From positions 1-28,208 of the forward strand of contig JAEYZH010000136.1 in NCBI GenBank assembly GCA_023430685.1: a DNA stretch of 28,208 nucleotides, in the 5' to 3' direction. The notes under the pieces are model-generated. The model worked only from the letters and a program-made list of their open reading frames with translations, did not search any database and was not told the origin of the DNA. This document shows, piece by piece, positions 1-7,843 of the stretch. Each line of letters starts with the position of its first letter. Position 1 is the first letter of the stretch. The stretch comes from Pseudomonadota bacterium (GTDB taxonomy: Bacteria > Pseudomonadota > Gammaproteobacteria > Xanthomonadales > Rhodanobacteraceae). The translations under genes and the position numbers were made by a program.

Positions 1-1038
1 GGCCCACGGGATCTGGTCGACCGCGGCGTACAGCTTGCGCGCGATCCGCCACGGATCGGTTTCATCGCCGACGACCTGGCGCGAGAACAGGCGCACGGGC
101 TGGCTGAACACGATGTGCGGCGGCTGCTCGGCGAGAAACGGCGCGAGTTCGCTCGTGGTCGCGGCCGGTTTCGCGGAGGCGTCCGGCACCTGCTGCAGGC
201 GCGCGAAGGTGGTGAGTTCGTAGGTGACCGAGAACACGGTCGGCGTTCCGGCGATCGCCGGTTTCTCGAAATACACGGTGCGCTGCTGCGCAGCCTCAGG
301 TGCGAGCTGGTGTCGCGCGGGATCGCTTGCGACGAGCCGAATGCCCTCCTGCTGGCCCGGCAGAGCACGCGGAAACGGGATCCACGCGCGCAGCGTTTCG
401 CCCGCGGGTACCGCGTCGGCGTCGACAGTCAGCGATTGCGTCACGCGAAGGTGCCGGGGCGCGACGCTGCGCGCACCGCTCGCGCGCACCGCGTCGACGA
501 CCTCGCGATGATGGGCATTCGCGGTTTCCATCGGGCCGTCCTGCGGCGCGGCATCGACACTGCGGCGCTTGCGCGCCTCGGCGCTGAGCCGGAACAGGTT
601 CGAGGGCGAACGCTTGAAGTACAGCACGCGCCCGTCGATGACCTGGCGTTCCAGCAGGCCGCGTGCGTCCCACGCAGAGATCTCCGCGTCGCGCAGGTCC
701 GGGATGTCGCGCTGCAGTCGAGCCTTCAACGCGTCCGCATCGAGCGTGAAATCGAGCATGATTCGACGCATGCGCTCGCGCTGGAATTCCAGCGCGCGAC
801 GCGACGCAGGATCGAGATCGCGGTCTGCGAGCGCGGCTGCGATCGCGGACTCGGCGGCGCGGAACTGGCCACTGTCGACCTGGGCGGTGACCGTCGCGAG
901 CGCGTCGGTCGCGGCCTGCACGCTCGTACCCGCGAGCGCGAGCAGCGCGAGCAGCAGCCGCACCGCGAGTCCGCGCGTGCACGCAAGCCGCCACCGGTGC
1001 AGGATCGGTTCCTGGAATGCTGCCGCTGCTTTTTCCAC
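1..1038 (-). CDS. Transglutaminase-like domain protein, exported, 3' end outside window
   Basis: An open frame runs from a GTG at 1038 to the window edge, giving 346 codons with no stop. Residues 24-42 are a hydrophobic stretch (RLLLALLALAGTSVQAA) that looks like a signal peptide, so the protein is probably exported. A GTG at 963, immediately before that stretch, would give a more compact signal peptide and is an alternative start. The region reading VPAGETLRAWIPFPRALPGQ, then EKPAIAGTPTVFSVTYEL, resembles the beta-rich N-terminal part of bacterial transglutaminase-superfamily proteins. The catalytic Cys-His-Asp core would lie beyond base 1, so activity cannot be judged. It is divergent from the DUF819 gene, and the only AT-rich stretch nearby (about 1087-1140) separates them. 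The family assignment comes from sequence resemblance alone. Confidence 0.7.
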   Translation of the reverse strand, partial: MEKAAAAFQEPILHRWRLACTRGLAVRLLLALLALAGTSVQAATDALATVTAQVDSGQFRAAESAIAAALADRDLDPASRRALEFQRERMRRIMLDFTLDADALKARLQRDIPDLRDAEISAWDARGLLERQVIDGRVLYFKRSPSNLFRLSAEARKRRSVDAAPQDGPMETANAHHREVVDAVRASGARSVAPRHLRVTQSLTVDADAVPAGETLRAWIPFPRALPGQQEGIRLVASDPARHQLAPEAAQQRTVYFEKPAIAGTPTVFSVTYELTTFARLQQVPDASAKPAATTSELAPFLAEQPPHIVFSQPVRLFSRQVVGDETDPWRIARKLYAAVDQIPWA

Positions 1039-1080
1039 CCCAAGATCCCCGGATGGCGCCGAGCCGCTGGTGTAACACGG

Positions 1081-1108
1081 TTGCAAACGGCGGTCAATAA
1101 TTTATGCT
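1081..1108 (+). promoter_or_regulatory. Possible sigma70-type promoter for the 1184-7843 operon
   Basis: TTGCAA at 1081-1086 and TATGCT at 1103-1108 are separated by 16 bases. Each matches four of six consensus positions, and they lie in the only AT-rich stretch upstream of the operon. Overlapping it is a small inverted repeat, TGCTT-CCACCA-AAGCA (1105-1120), which could be an operator. Both calls are by eye. Confidence 0.35.
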
Positions 1109-1183
1109 TCCACCAAAGCAACAGAGAATCAACTATTCCACCGCGCCTGCGAACGCGCGCCGGTGGCACCGCAGGGGACTTCG

Positions 1184-2335
1184 ATGATCCGGACGGTCTG
1201 GCCGTACCTCGCGCTGATGCTGCTGTGCGCGGGTGTCTTCCCGGCGATCGAACGGCATACCGGCTGGCGCCTGTTCCGCGTGCTGCCGCCGATCGTATTC
1301 ACCTACCTGATGGTGACCCTGCTCGCGGTCGTCGGGGTGTGGCAGGTCAACGACGAGATCCGCGGCGCGCAGTCGCTGCTGATCGCCAACCTCGTGCCGG
1401 CGCTGCTGTTCCTGCTGATGATCAACTGCGACCTGCGCGTGATCCTCGCACTCGGGCCGCGCGTGCTCGCGGTGTTCGCCTGCACCACGGCGAGCCTGTT
1501 CATCGCGTTCATCGCGACCTTCCTCGCGTACCGACACTGGTTGCCCGGCGATGCCTGGCAGCCGCTCGCGGCGTTGTCCGGCAGCTGGGTCGGCGGCACC
1601 GCGAACATGGTCGCGGTCAAGCAGGCGGTCGGGATGTCCGATTCGCTGCTCGCGATGTCGCTGCTGACCGACGCGCTGTGCTACTCGATGTGGGTGGTCG
1701 TGCTGTTCTCCGCCGCGCCGCTCGCGCCCGCGTTCAACCGCTGGACGCGCGCGAAGTCGAGCGCCGACATCGACGTCGTTGAACGCGCACCCGTCGGCCC
1801 GGTCAGTCCGGACGGCGTGCTGCTCTGGCTCGGGCTGGCGCTCGCCGCCGCAGCGCTCGCGGCGGCTTGCGCGACGCGCCTGCCGACGAGCGGCATGGTC
1901 GGCACGACGACCTGGACGATCCTGATCGCGACCGGCCTCGGCCTCGTCGCGGCGCATACGCCGCTCGCGCGCTTCGCCGGCGCGGGTTCGATCTCCGGCG
2001 CGCTGCTGATCGCGGTGGTCGCGGTGCTCGCATCGCAAAGCAACTTCGAGGGCATCGGCTCGGCGCCGCTGTACCTGCTCTGCGGCGTCACGGTCATCGC
2101 GGTCCACGCGGCGCTGCTCGTGCTCGCCGCACGCCTGTTCGGCTTCGACCTGTATCTGTGCGGCATCGCCTCGCTCGCGCACATCGGCGGCGTCGCGGCG
2201 ACGCCGATCCTCGCCGCGAGCTACTCGCGTGCGCTGGTTCCGGTCGGCATCCTGCTCGCGCTGCTCGGCTACGTGCTCGGCACCGGCTTCGGGTTGCTGG
2301 TCGCTTCGATCCTTTCTTCGCTGGCCGGGAGCTGA
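1184..2335 (+). CDS. DUF819 family integral membrane protein
   Basis: The product is 383 aa and is dominated by hydrophobic segments, about ten by eye. It has the conserved central stretch LSGSWVGGTANMVAVKQAVG and a C-terminal half with GLGLVAAHTPLARFAGAGSISGALL, which fits the DUF819 (YjcL-like) family of predicted transporters. I chose ATG 1184 because AGGGGAC lies just upstream as a ribosome binding site. An in-frame GTG at 1163 would add seven residues without one. Its stop is three bases before the next start, so it is probably co-transcribed with the NlpC/P60 endopeptidase and dipeptide epimerase genes. No substrate is established for the family as far as I know. The context suggests a carrier for murein-derived peptides or their amino acids, which is inference. 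Confidence 0.85.
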   Translation: MIRTVWPYLALMLLCAGVFPAIERHTGWRLFRVLPPIVFTYLMVTLLAVVGVWQVNDEIRGAQSLLIANLVPALLFLLMINCDLRVILALGPRVLAVFACTTASLFIAFIATFLAYRHWLPGDAWQPLAALSGSWVGGTANMVAVKQAVGMSDSLLAMSLLTDALCYSMWVVVLFSAAPLAPAFNRWTRAKSSADIDVVERAPVGPVSPDGVLLWLGLALAAAALAAACATRLPTSGMVGTTTWTILIATGLGLVAAHTPLARFAGAGSISGALLIAVVAVLASQSNFEGIGSAPLYLLCGVTVIAVHAALLVLAARLFGFDLYLCGIASLAHIGGVAATPILAASYSRALVPVGILLALLGYVLGTGFGLLVASILSSLAGS

Positions 2336-2338
2336 GCC

Positions 2339-3772
2339 ATGAAGGCTGCCCACACCCTGTCTCGCCTCCTTCTCTGCGCTTTCGTGCTCGCAGGCGCGCC
2401 GGCGCTCGCGCGCGAGGTGCCCGCGCTCGAACCGTTCGCCGACGGCGTGCGCGGCATCCCGGCCGAGCGCCTGACCCCGGCGTTCTGGATCGAGCGCCTG
2501 CGCGAGCCCGAGCGCGTGGTGCTGACGCGCAGCGAGATCGACGCGCGCAACGCGACCTTGCTGCGCACCGATCCGTCGATGCACGACTTGCGCACGCTGC
2601 CGTCCACGCTCCGCCGCGAGCAGGTCGCCGGGTGGATCACTGGCCTCGCCGACGCGCCGACGCGCACGCTGTACGACGAAGCGGGCACTCCGATCGCGGC
2701 GGACGCACTCGCCGCGATCGTCGCCAACCGCGACCTCGAGGCGATCCCCGCCTCGCAGCCGACGCGCCACGGCCTCGTGGTCGAACGCGCCGCGCTGCGC
2801 GCGTTCCCCAGCGCGCTGCGTGTCTTCAGCGAGCCGGGCGACCACGACATCGACCGCTTCCAGGAGAGCGCGCTGTTCCCGGGCACGCCCGTGGTGCCGG
2901 TCCACCAGAGCCGCGACGGCCAGTGGCTGTTCGTGCTGAGTCCGCGCTACGCGGCCTGGATCGCGCGCGATCGCGTCGCCGCAGGCACGGCCGCCGAGGT
3001 GTTCGGCTACGTGGACCGCGCGCCTTATCGCATCGTGACCGCGGCCACCGCGCGCACCGTCTACACGCCCGAGCAACCCGCGCTGTCGCGCCTGCAGCTC
3101 GACATGGGGCTGCGCCTGCCGCTGGTCGACCCACCCGCCGACGGCCAGGTCAACGGCCAGCATGCGTACGCCTCGCATGTGGTCCAACTGCCGCTGCGGC
3201 GTGCGGATGGAAGCCTCGCGTTCGCGCCGGCGCTGCTGCCCGCGAGCACCGACAGCGCGCCCGGCTACCTGCCGCTCACGCGCGCGAACCTCGTGCGCCA
3301 GTCGTTCAAGTTCCTCGGCGAGCGTTACGGCTGGGGGCATTCCTACGACGCGCGCGACTGCAGCGGATTCGTCTCCGAGGTCTACCGCAGCATGGGCGTC
3401 GAACTGCCGCGCAACACGCGCGACCAGGCGGTGAGTCCCGCGCTCGAGAAGCGCCGGTTCGGCGAGGACGACGACCACGACGCGCGGCTCGCTGCCGCGC
3501 GCGCGCTCGACGTCGGCGACCTCGTCTACATCCCGGGCCACGTGATGATGGTGATCGGCGCGATCGACGGCGCGCCCTGGGTCATCCACGACACCACCGG
3601 CATCGGTTACCTCGGCGCCGACGGCCAGCTCCAGCGCGACCGCCTCAACGGCGTGGCGGTCACGCCGCTGCTGCCGCTGCGCGCGAGCCGCGAACACGCC
3701 TACATCGACCGCATGACCAGCATCGTGCGGATCCGCCCGAATCCCGCCACGGAAGCGCCGACCCCTCCATGA
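2339..3772 (+). CDS. Exported NlpC/P60 (C40) murein endopeptidase with SH3-type domains
   Basis: This is a 477-aa protein with an N-terminal signal peptide (residues 1-24, ending PALA). Next come an N-terminal stabilising region (about 40-140), two SH3-like regions (about 145-300) and a C-terminal NlpC/P60 domain (about 312-470). The catalytic cysteine is C341 in RDCSGFV. H401 in PGHVMMVIG is the expected histidine and H417 in VIHDTTG the third polar residue. The layout resembles gamma-D-glutamyl-L-diamino acid endopeptidases such as Bacillus YkfC, which cut L-Ala-gamma-D-Glu from the diamino acid. Its ATG-TGA overlap with the dipeptide epimerase gene (3769-3772) implies translational coupling and a shared pathway: the endopeptidase releases the dipeptide that the epimerase converts. 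Exact bond specificity is inferred from family and context. Confidence 0.9.
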   Translation: MKAAHTLSRLLLCAFVLAGAPALAREVPALEPFADGVRGIPAERLTPAFWIERLREPERVVLTRSEIDARNATLLRTDPSMHDLRTLPSTLRREQVAGWITGLADAPTRTLYDEAGTPIAADALAAIVANRDLEAIPASQPTRHGLVVERAALRAFPSALRVFSEPGDHDIDRFQESALFPGTPVVPVHQSRDGQWLFVLSPRYAAWIARDRVAAGTAAEVFGYVDRAPYRIVTAATARTVYTPEQPALSRLQLDMGLRLPLVDPPADGQVNGQHAYASHVVQLPLRRADGSLAFAPALLPASTDSAPGYLPLTRANLVRQSFKFLGERYGWGHSYDARDCSGFVSEVYRSMGVELPRNTRDQAVSPALEKRRFGEDDDHDARLAAARALDVGDLVYIPGHVMMVIGAIDGAPWVIHDTTGIGYLGADGQLQRDRLNGVAVTPLLPLRASREHAYIDRMTSIVRIRPNPATEAPTPP

Positions 3773-4863
3773 AGATCACCGACATCCGTTTCGGCATGCT
3801 CAAGGTGCCGTTGAAGACACCGTTCAAGACCGCCCTGCGCACCGTCGAGGCGGTCGAGGACATCGTCGTGATGGTGGACACCGACACCGGCCATGTCGGC
3901 TACGGCGAGGCGCCGGCGACCGCGGTCATCACGGGCGACACGCACGGTTCGATCATCGACGCGATCCGCCACTACATCGCGCCGCGCCTGATCGGCCAGG
4001 ACATCGCCAACCTCAACCGCATCACGCATCTCGTGCAGGGTGCGATGGAGAAGAACTCGAGCGCGAAGGCCGCGGTCGAGATCGCCGTGTACGACCTCTG
4101 GGGCCAACTCTACGGAGCGCCGCTGTACCGCCTGCTCGGCGGCGGCGATCCGGTGATCACGACCGACATCACGATCAGCGTCGACTACATCGACAAGATG
4201 GTCGCGGATTCCCTGTCGGCGGTGGATCGCGGCTTCGAGTCGCTCAAGATCAAGGTCGGCAAGGACATCGGCGTCGACATCGAGCGCGTCAAGGCGATCT
4301 ACGCCGCGGTCGAGGGTCGCGCCCTGCTGCGCCTCGACGCGAACCAGGGCTGGACCGCGAAGCAGGCGGTCTACGCGCTGCAGGAACTCGAGGACTCGGG
4401 CGTGCGCCTCGAACTCGTCGAGCAGCCGGTGAAGGCGCAGGACCTCGACGGCATGAAGTACGTGACCGAGCGCGTGCATACTCCGGTGATGGCCGACGAG
4501 AGCGTGTTCGGCCCGACCGAGGTGATCGAACTGATCCGCATGCGTGCAGCCGACATCATCAACATCAAGCTCATGAAGACCGGCGGGCTCTCGAACGCGA
4601 TCCGGATCGCCGACATCGCGGCGATGTACCAGGTGGAGTGCATGATCGGCTGCATGCTCGAATCGAGCATCAGCGTCGCGGCAGCGGTCCACGTCGCGGT
4701 CGCGAAATCGAACGCAATCACCAAGATCGACCTCGACGGCCCGTCGCTGTGCGCGTTCAACCCGGTCGATGGCGGCGTGATCTTCAACGAATCGGAGATC
4801 GGCATCACCGACGCGCCCGGGCTCGGCATCCGCGAGATCCGCGGACTCGAGCTGCTGGCCTGA
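3769..4863 (+). CDS. Dipeptide epimerase, probably L-Ala-D/L-Glu epimerase (enolase superfamily)
   Basis: The 364-aa product belongs to the muconate-lactonizing subgroup of the enolase superfamily. All key residues are present: the K160-x-K162 pair (SLKIKVG), metal ligands D190 (LRLDANQGW), E218 (LVEQPV) and D243 (MADESVF), the second catalytic lysine K267 (INIKLMKTGG), and the D321-L-D323 motif that holds the dipeptide amino group in L-Ala-D/L-Glu epimerases. These positions nearly match those I recall for Bacillus subtilis YkfB. The enzyme interconverts L-Ala-D-Glu and L-Ala-L-Glu in the cytoplasm, so that ordinary dipeptidases can finish degradation. It starts inside the stop of the endopeptidase gene. 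Substrate specificity within the dipeptide epimerases varies, but the neighbours strongly support the murein dipeptide. Confidence 0.92.
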   Translation: MKITDIRFGMLKVPLKTPFKTALRTVEAVEDIVVMVDTDTGHVGYGEAPATAVITGDTHGSIIDAIRHYIAPRLIGQDIANLNRITHLVQGAMEKNSSAKAAVEIAVYDLWGQLYGAPLYRLLGGGDPVITTDITISVDYIDKMVADSLSAVDRGFESLKIKVGKDIGVDIERVKAIYAAVEGRALLRLDANQGWTAKQAVYALQELEDSGVRLELVEQPVKAQDLDGMKYVTERVHTPVMADESVFGPTEVIELIRMRAADIINIKLMKTGGLSNAIRIADIAAMYQVECMIGCMLESSISVAAAVHVAVAKSNAITKIDLDGPSLCAFNPVDGGVIFNESEIGITDAPGLGIREIRGLELLA

Positions 4864-4879
4864 ACGCCGGGCACGCGCG

Positions 4880-5731
4880 ATGTCGCCGCTGCTGAAGATC
4901 CGGGCCGAGCGCGACAGCATGTCGGCGATCGAGCGGCGCATCGCCGACTTCATCCTCGACGAGGCGCACCTGCTGCGCGACTATTCCTCGCAGCAGCTCG
5001 CGAACGCGCTCGGCATCAGCCAGTCGAGCGTCGTGAAGTTCAGCCAGAAGCTCGGCTTCAAGGGCTATCCCGACCTCAAGACCTCGATCGGCGAGGCAAT
5101 CGCGCGCGGCGACGGTGGCGATGGAAATGGCCACGCCGAGAATCCGGAGCGCGACGACCCGCACTCGGCGCTCGCCGAGAGCCTGTGGCAGAGCAAGTCG
5201 CTGGCCGAACAGGAAACGCGCCTGATCAATCCATACGACAAGGTCGATGCGATCGCGACCGCGATCGGCAACGCGGGTCGCGTGTTCATCATCGGCCTCG
5301 GCGAGGACGGCATCCCGGCGCGCGCATTCGCGTTGCGGCTGTCGCTGATCGACATCCTCACGGTGCACCACTTCGACGCGGTGCTGATGACCGCGAGCAT
5401 CGCGGCGGCCGAGGCCGGCGACGTGCTGCTGGTGTTCTCCGAACACGGCCAGCAGCCGACGTTGTGCCAGATCGCCCGGCAGTTCCACGAGCGACACGGC
5501 ATCGTCGTTTCGGTGACGCGCCATACCGCCAATCCACTGCGCGCGATCGCCGACCTGTCGGTGCTGGTGTCTGCGCACGACGAGCGCGCACATGTTCGGC
5601 CGCTGCTGTATGCGTCGGCGCTGCACCATCTGCTCGACATGCTGTTCGTCCTGCTGTGCGAGGATCGCGAGCACCGGCTCGAACGCCTGCATGCGAACCT
5701 CGAACGCATCCGCCACCTGCTCGAGCCCTGA
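4880..5731 (+). CDS. MurR/RpiR family transcriptional regulator
   Basis: This 283-aa protein has an N-terminal RpiR-type helix-turn-helix (about residues 13-75, core LANALGISQSSVVKFSQKLGF) and a C-terminal SIS domain (about 131-260). It starts 16 bases after the epimerase stop and sits inside the operon, so it is likely the local regulator. MurR, the family's best-known member in this area, senses MurNAc-6-phosphate. Here the usual phosphosugar-binding motifs are poor: the glycine loop reads GLGEDG (139-144) where a serine is normal, and the SxSG motif is replaced by FSEHGQ (186-191). The effector may therefore be a peptide or amino acid rather than a sugar phosphate, which is inference. A possible operator lies upstream of the DUF819 gene at 1105-1120. 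Confidence 0.9.
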   Translation: MSPLLKIRAERDSMSAIERRIADFILDEAHLLRDYSSQQLANALGISQSSVVKFSQKLGFKGYPDLKTSIGEAIARGDGGDGNGHAENPERDDPHSALAESLWQSKSLAEQETRLINPYDKVDAIATAIGNAGRVFIIGLGEDGIPARAFALRLSLIDILTVHHFDAVLMTASIAAAEAGDVLLVFSEHGQQPTLCQIARQFHERHGIVVSVTRHTANPLRAIADLSVLVSAHDERAHVRPLLYASALHHLLDMLFVLLCEDREHRLERLHANLERIRHLLEP

Positions 5732-5758
5732 ACATTGCCGCACGAGGATCGCCGCCGC

Positions 5759-6523
5759 ATGAAAACCCTGCGCCTGTTGCTCTCGGGGCTGTTGTTCTCG
5801 GGGCTGCTGCCCGCGCCCGCGCTGCAGGCCAGCGCCGGCCTGCGTTCCGGATGGTCCGATGCGCGCCAGCTCGTGCTCGTGACGATTCCGGAATGGAACA
5901 GCCACGACGGCGTTCTGCACACGTTCGAGCGAACCGACGCGGGTTGGCAACCTGCACTCGCGGCAACGCCGGTCTCGATCGGCCGCGCCGGCGCCGCATG
6001 GGGCATCGGCCTGCACGAACCGCAGCCGGGGCCACGCAAGCGCGAGGGTGATGGCCGCAGCCCGGCGGGCGTATTCGCGCTCGGAACCGCGTTCGGCTAT
6101 GCGCAGTCGGTTCGCACCGGCCTGCCGTACGCCGCGATGGATGCCGCGCACTGGTGCATCGATGTCGCCGGTTCCCCGCTGTACAACCGCATCGTCGACG
6201 CGCGCGAAGTCGGCGCCGCGGCAGTCGCGGGCTCCACCGAGCCGATGCGACTGGACCTGCACGCCGCGGGCGACCAACGCTACGCACTCGGGTTCGTGAT
6301 CGAACACAATGCGCGCGGCGAAGCCGGCGCCGGCAGCTGCATCTTCGCGCACCTCTGGGGCGAGCCGGGCCAGGCGACGGCAGGCTGCACCGCGATGGCG
6401 CAGCCCGCGATGCAAGAATTGCTCGAATGGCTCGACGCGAGGCGGCATCCCGTGTTCGTGCTGCTACCCGAATCCGAGTACGAGCGCCTCGAGACACGCT
6501 GGTCCCTGCCCCGGCTCCCCTGA
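5759..6523 (+). CDS. Exported YkuD-domain L,D-transpeptidase family protein
   Basis: The product is 254 aa with a signal peptide (about residues 1-26) and a single YkuD catalytic domain. The motif REGDGRSPAGVFALG (96-109) is typical of the family. The catalytic pair is H198 (CIFAHLW) and C210 (ATAGCTAM). No LysM or peptidoglycan-binding domain is present. I chose ATG 5759 because GAGGA lies ten bases upstream; a TTG at 5735 is possible. Family members cross-link or trim peptidoglycan stems in the periplasm using L,D bonds, and some act as L,D-carboxypeptidases. In this operon a trimming role that feeds peptides to the endopeptidase is plausible but unproven. It is 27 bases after the regulator and 51 before the carrier, both on the same strand. 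Confidence 0.88.
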   Translation: MKTLRLLLSGLLFSGLLPAPALQASAGLRSGWSDARQLVLVTIPEWNSHDGVLHTFERTDAGWQPALAATPVSIGRAGAAWGIGLHEPQPGPRKREGDGRSPAGVFALGTAFGYAQSVRTGLPYAAMDAAHWCIDVAGSPLYNRIVDAREVGAAAVAGSTEPMRLDLHAAGDQRYALGFVIEHNARGEAGAGSCIFAHLWGEPGQATAGCTAMAQPAMQELLEWLDARRHPVFVLLPESEYERLETRWSLPRLP

Positions 6524-6574
6524 TTGCGCACCGCTTCTGCGCCCTGCCCCTTCGACCCTCGACTCCGGACCCGA

Positions 6575-7843
6575 ATGTCTTCGACCACCCGCATCCTGCT
6601 CGGCCTCGCGCTCGGCGCCGCGGCCGGCCTGTTCCTCGCATGGTTCGATCCCGCGCACGCCGCGCGCGCGGTCCTGTTCGCGCAGCCGGTCGGCCGCCTG
6701 TGGCTCAATGCGCTGCAGATGACCGTCGTGCCGCTCGTGCTCGCACTCGTGATCATCGGCGTCAGCGCCGCCAACGACGCGGCCGCCTCGGGCCGCACCG
6801 CGCGACGTGCGCTCGTCGTGTTCGCCCTGTTGCTGGCCGCGGGTGCCGCGTTCGCGGCGATCGTCGCGCCGCTCGCGCTGTCGCTGCTGCCGCGGGACGC
6901 GGCACTCATCGCGTCCCTGCGCGACGCGATTCCGGCGGAAGCCGCGCCTGCCGCGGTCGGTTTCGCCGACTGGTTCACCGCGATCATCCCGACCAATGCG
7001 ATCGCCGCGGCCGCGCAGAGCGCGATGTTGCCGCTGGTGGTGTTCGCACTGTTCTTCGGCTTCGCGCTGACGCGCATCGATGCGGCGCGCCGCGAGCGCA
7101 TCGTCGAGTTCTTCCAGGCGATCGCCGACACGATGATCGTGATCGTGCAATGGGTGTTGTGGGCCGCGCCGCTCGGCGTGTTCGCGCTCGTGCTCGCGGT
7201 CTGCGCGAGCGCAGGCGCGAGCGTGCTGAGCGCACTCGGATGGTACATCGCGCTGCTCTGCGTGATGTATCTCGCGGTCACGCTGCTGCTCTATCCGGTC
7301 GCGGTGGTGTTCGGCCGCGTGCGGTTGCGCCGGTTCGCTTCCGCGATCCTGCCGGCGCAGGTGGTCGCCGCGAGCACGCAGTCGTCGCTCGCCTCGCTGC
7401 CTGCGATGGTCGAGTCCGCGCGCGATCGCCTCGGGCAACCGCGCGCTGTCGCGGCGCTGGTGCTGCCGATGGCGGTTTCGCTGTTCCGCATCACGAGCCC
7501 GATCCAGTACATCGGAGCGGCCTCGTTCGTCGCATGGATCTACGGCATCGAGGTACCGCCTGCACAGGTTGCCGCGGCAGCGGCACTCGCGGTGGTCATC
7601 AGCCTGGGGTCGGTCGGATTGCCGGGCCAGGTCAGCTTCATGGCGACGACGATGCCGGTCACGGCCGCGATGGGCCTGCCGGTGGCGCCGCTCGGACTGC
7701 TGCTCGCGGTCGACACGATTCCGGACGTGTTCGCGACCGTCGGCAACGTGAGCGCCGACCTCACCGCGAGCAGCGTGGTCGCGCGTGCCGAAGCCGGCGC
7801 GGACCCGCCTGCACCCGCGGTCGCGGATCGCGGGCCTTCCTGA
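6575..7843 (+). CDS. Dicarboxylate/amino acid:cation symporter (DAACS) family carrier with altered binding site
   Basis: The 422-aa protein has the length and layout of glutamate-transporter homologues: scaffold helices, re-entrant hairpin HP1 (ASTQSSLASL, 266-275), TM7 (298-309), HP2 (GSVGLPGQVSFM, about 345-356) and TM8 (380-395). Compared by eye with archaeal GltPh, TM8 keeps D380, D384, T388, N391 and D395, but the arginine that holds the substrate's side-chain carboxylate is A387. The TM7 sodium motif NMDGT is replaced by FRITS, which places R305 inside the transport core. HP1 also lacks an arginine. A standard aspartate/glutamate sodium symporter is therefore unlikely. As last gene of the operon it may import a murein peptide or a neutral amino acid. 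ATG 6575 is chosen over an upstream in-frame TTG because it begins the first hydrophobic helix properly. Confidence 0.88.
   Translation: MSSTTRILLGLALGAAAGLFLAWFDPAHAARAVLFAQPVGRLWLNALQMTVVPLVLALVIIGVSAANDAAASGRTARRALVVFALLLAAGAAFAAIVAPLALSLLPRDAALIASLRDAIPAEAAPAAVGFADWFTAIIPTNAIAAAAQSAMLPLVVFALFFGFALTRIDAARRERIVEFFQAIADTMIVIVQWVLWAAPLGVFALVLAVCASAGASVLSALGWYIALLCVMYLAVTLLLYPVAVVFGRVRLRRFASAILPAQVVAASTQSSLASLPAMVESARDRLGQPRAVAALVLPMAVSLFRITSPIQYIGAASFVAWIYGIEVPPAQVAAAAALAVVISLGSVGLPGQVSFMATTMPVTAAMGLPVAPLGLLLAVDTIPDVFATVGNVSADLTASSVVARAEAGADPPAPAVADRGPS

Noticed and set aside
1133..3697. An 854-codon minus-strand frame over the DUF819 and NlpC/P60 genes
   Set aside because: Charged low-complexity translation opposite two genes with recognisable families; a GC-driven shadow.
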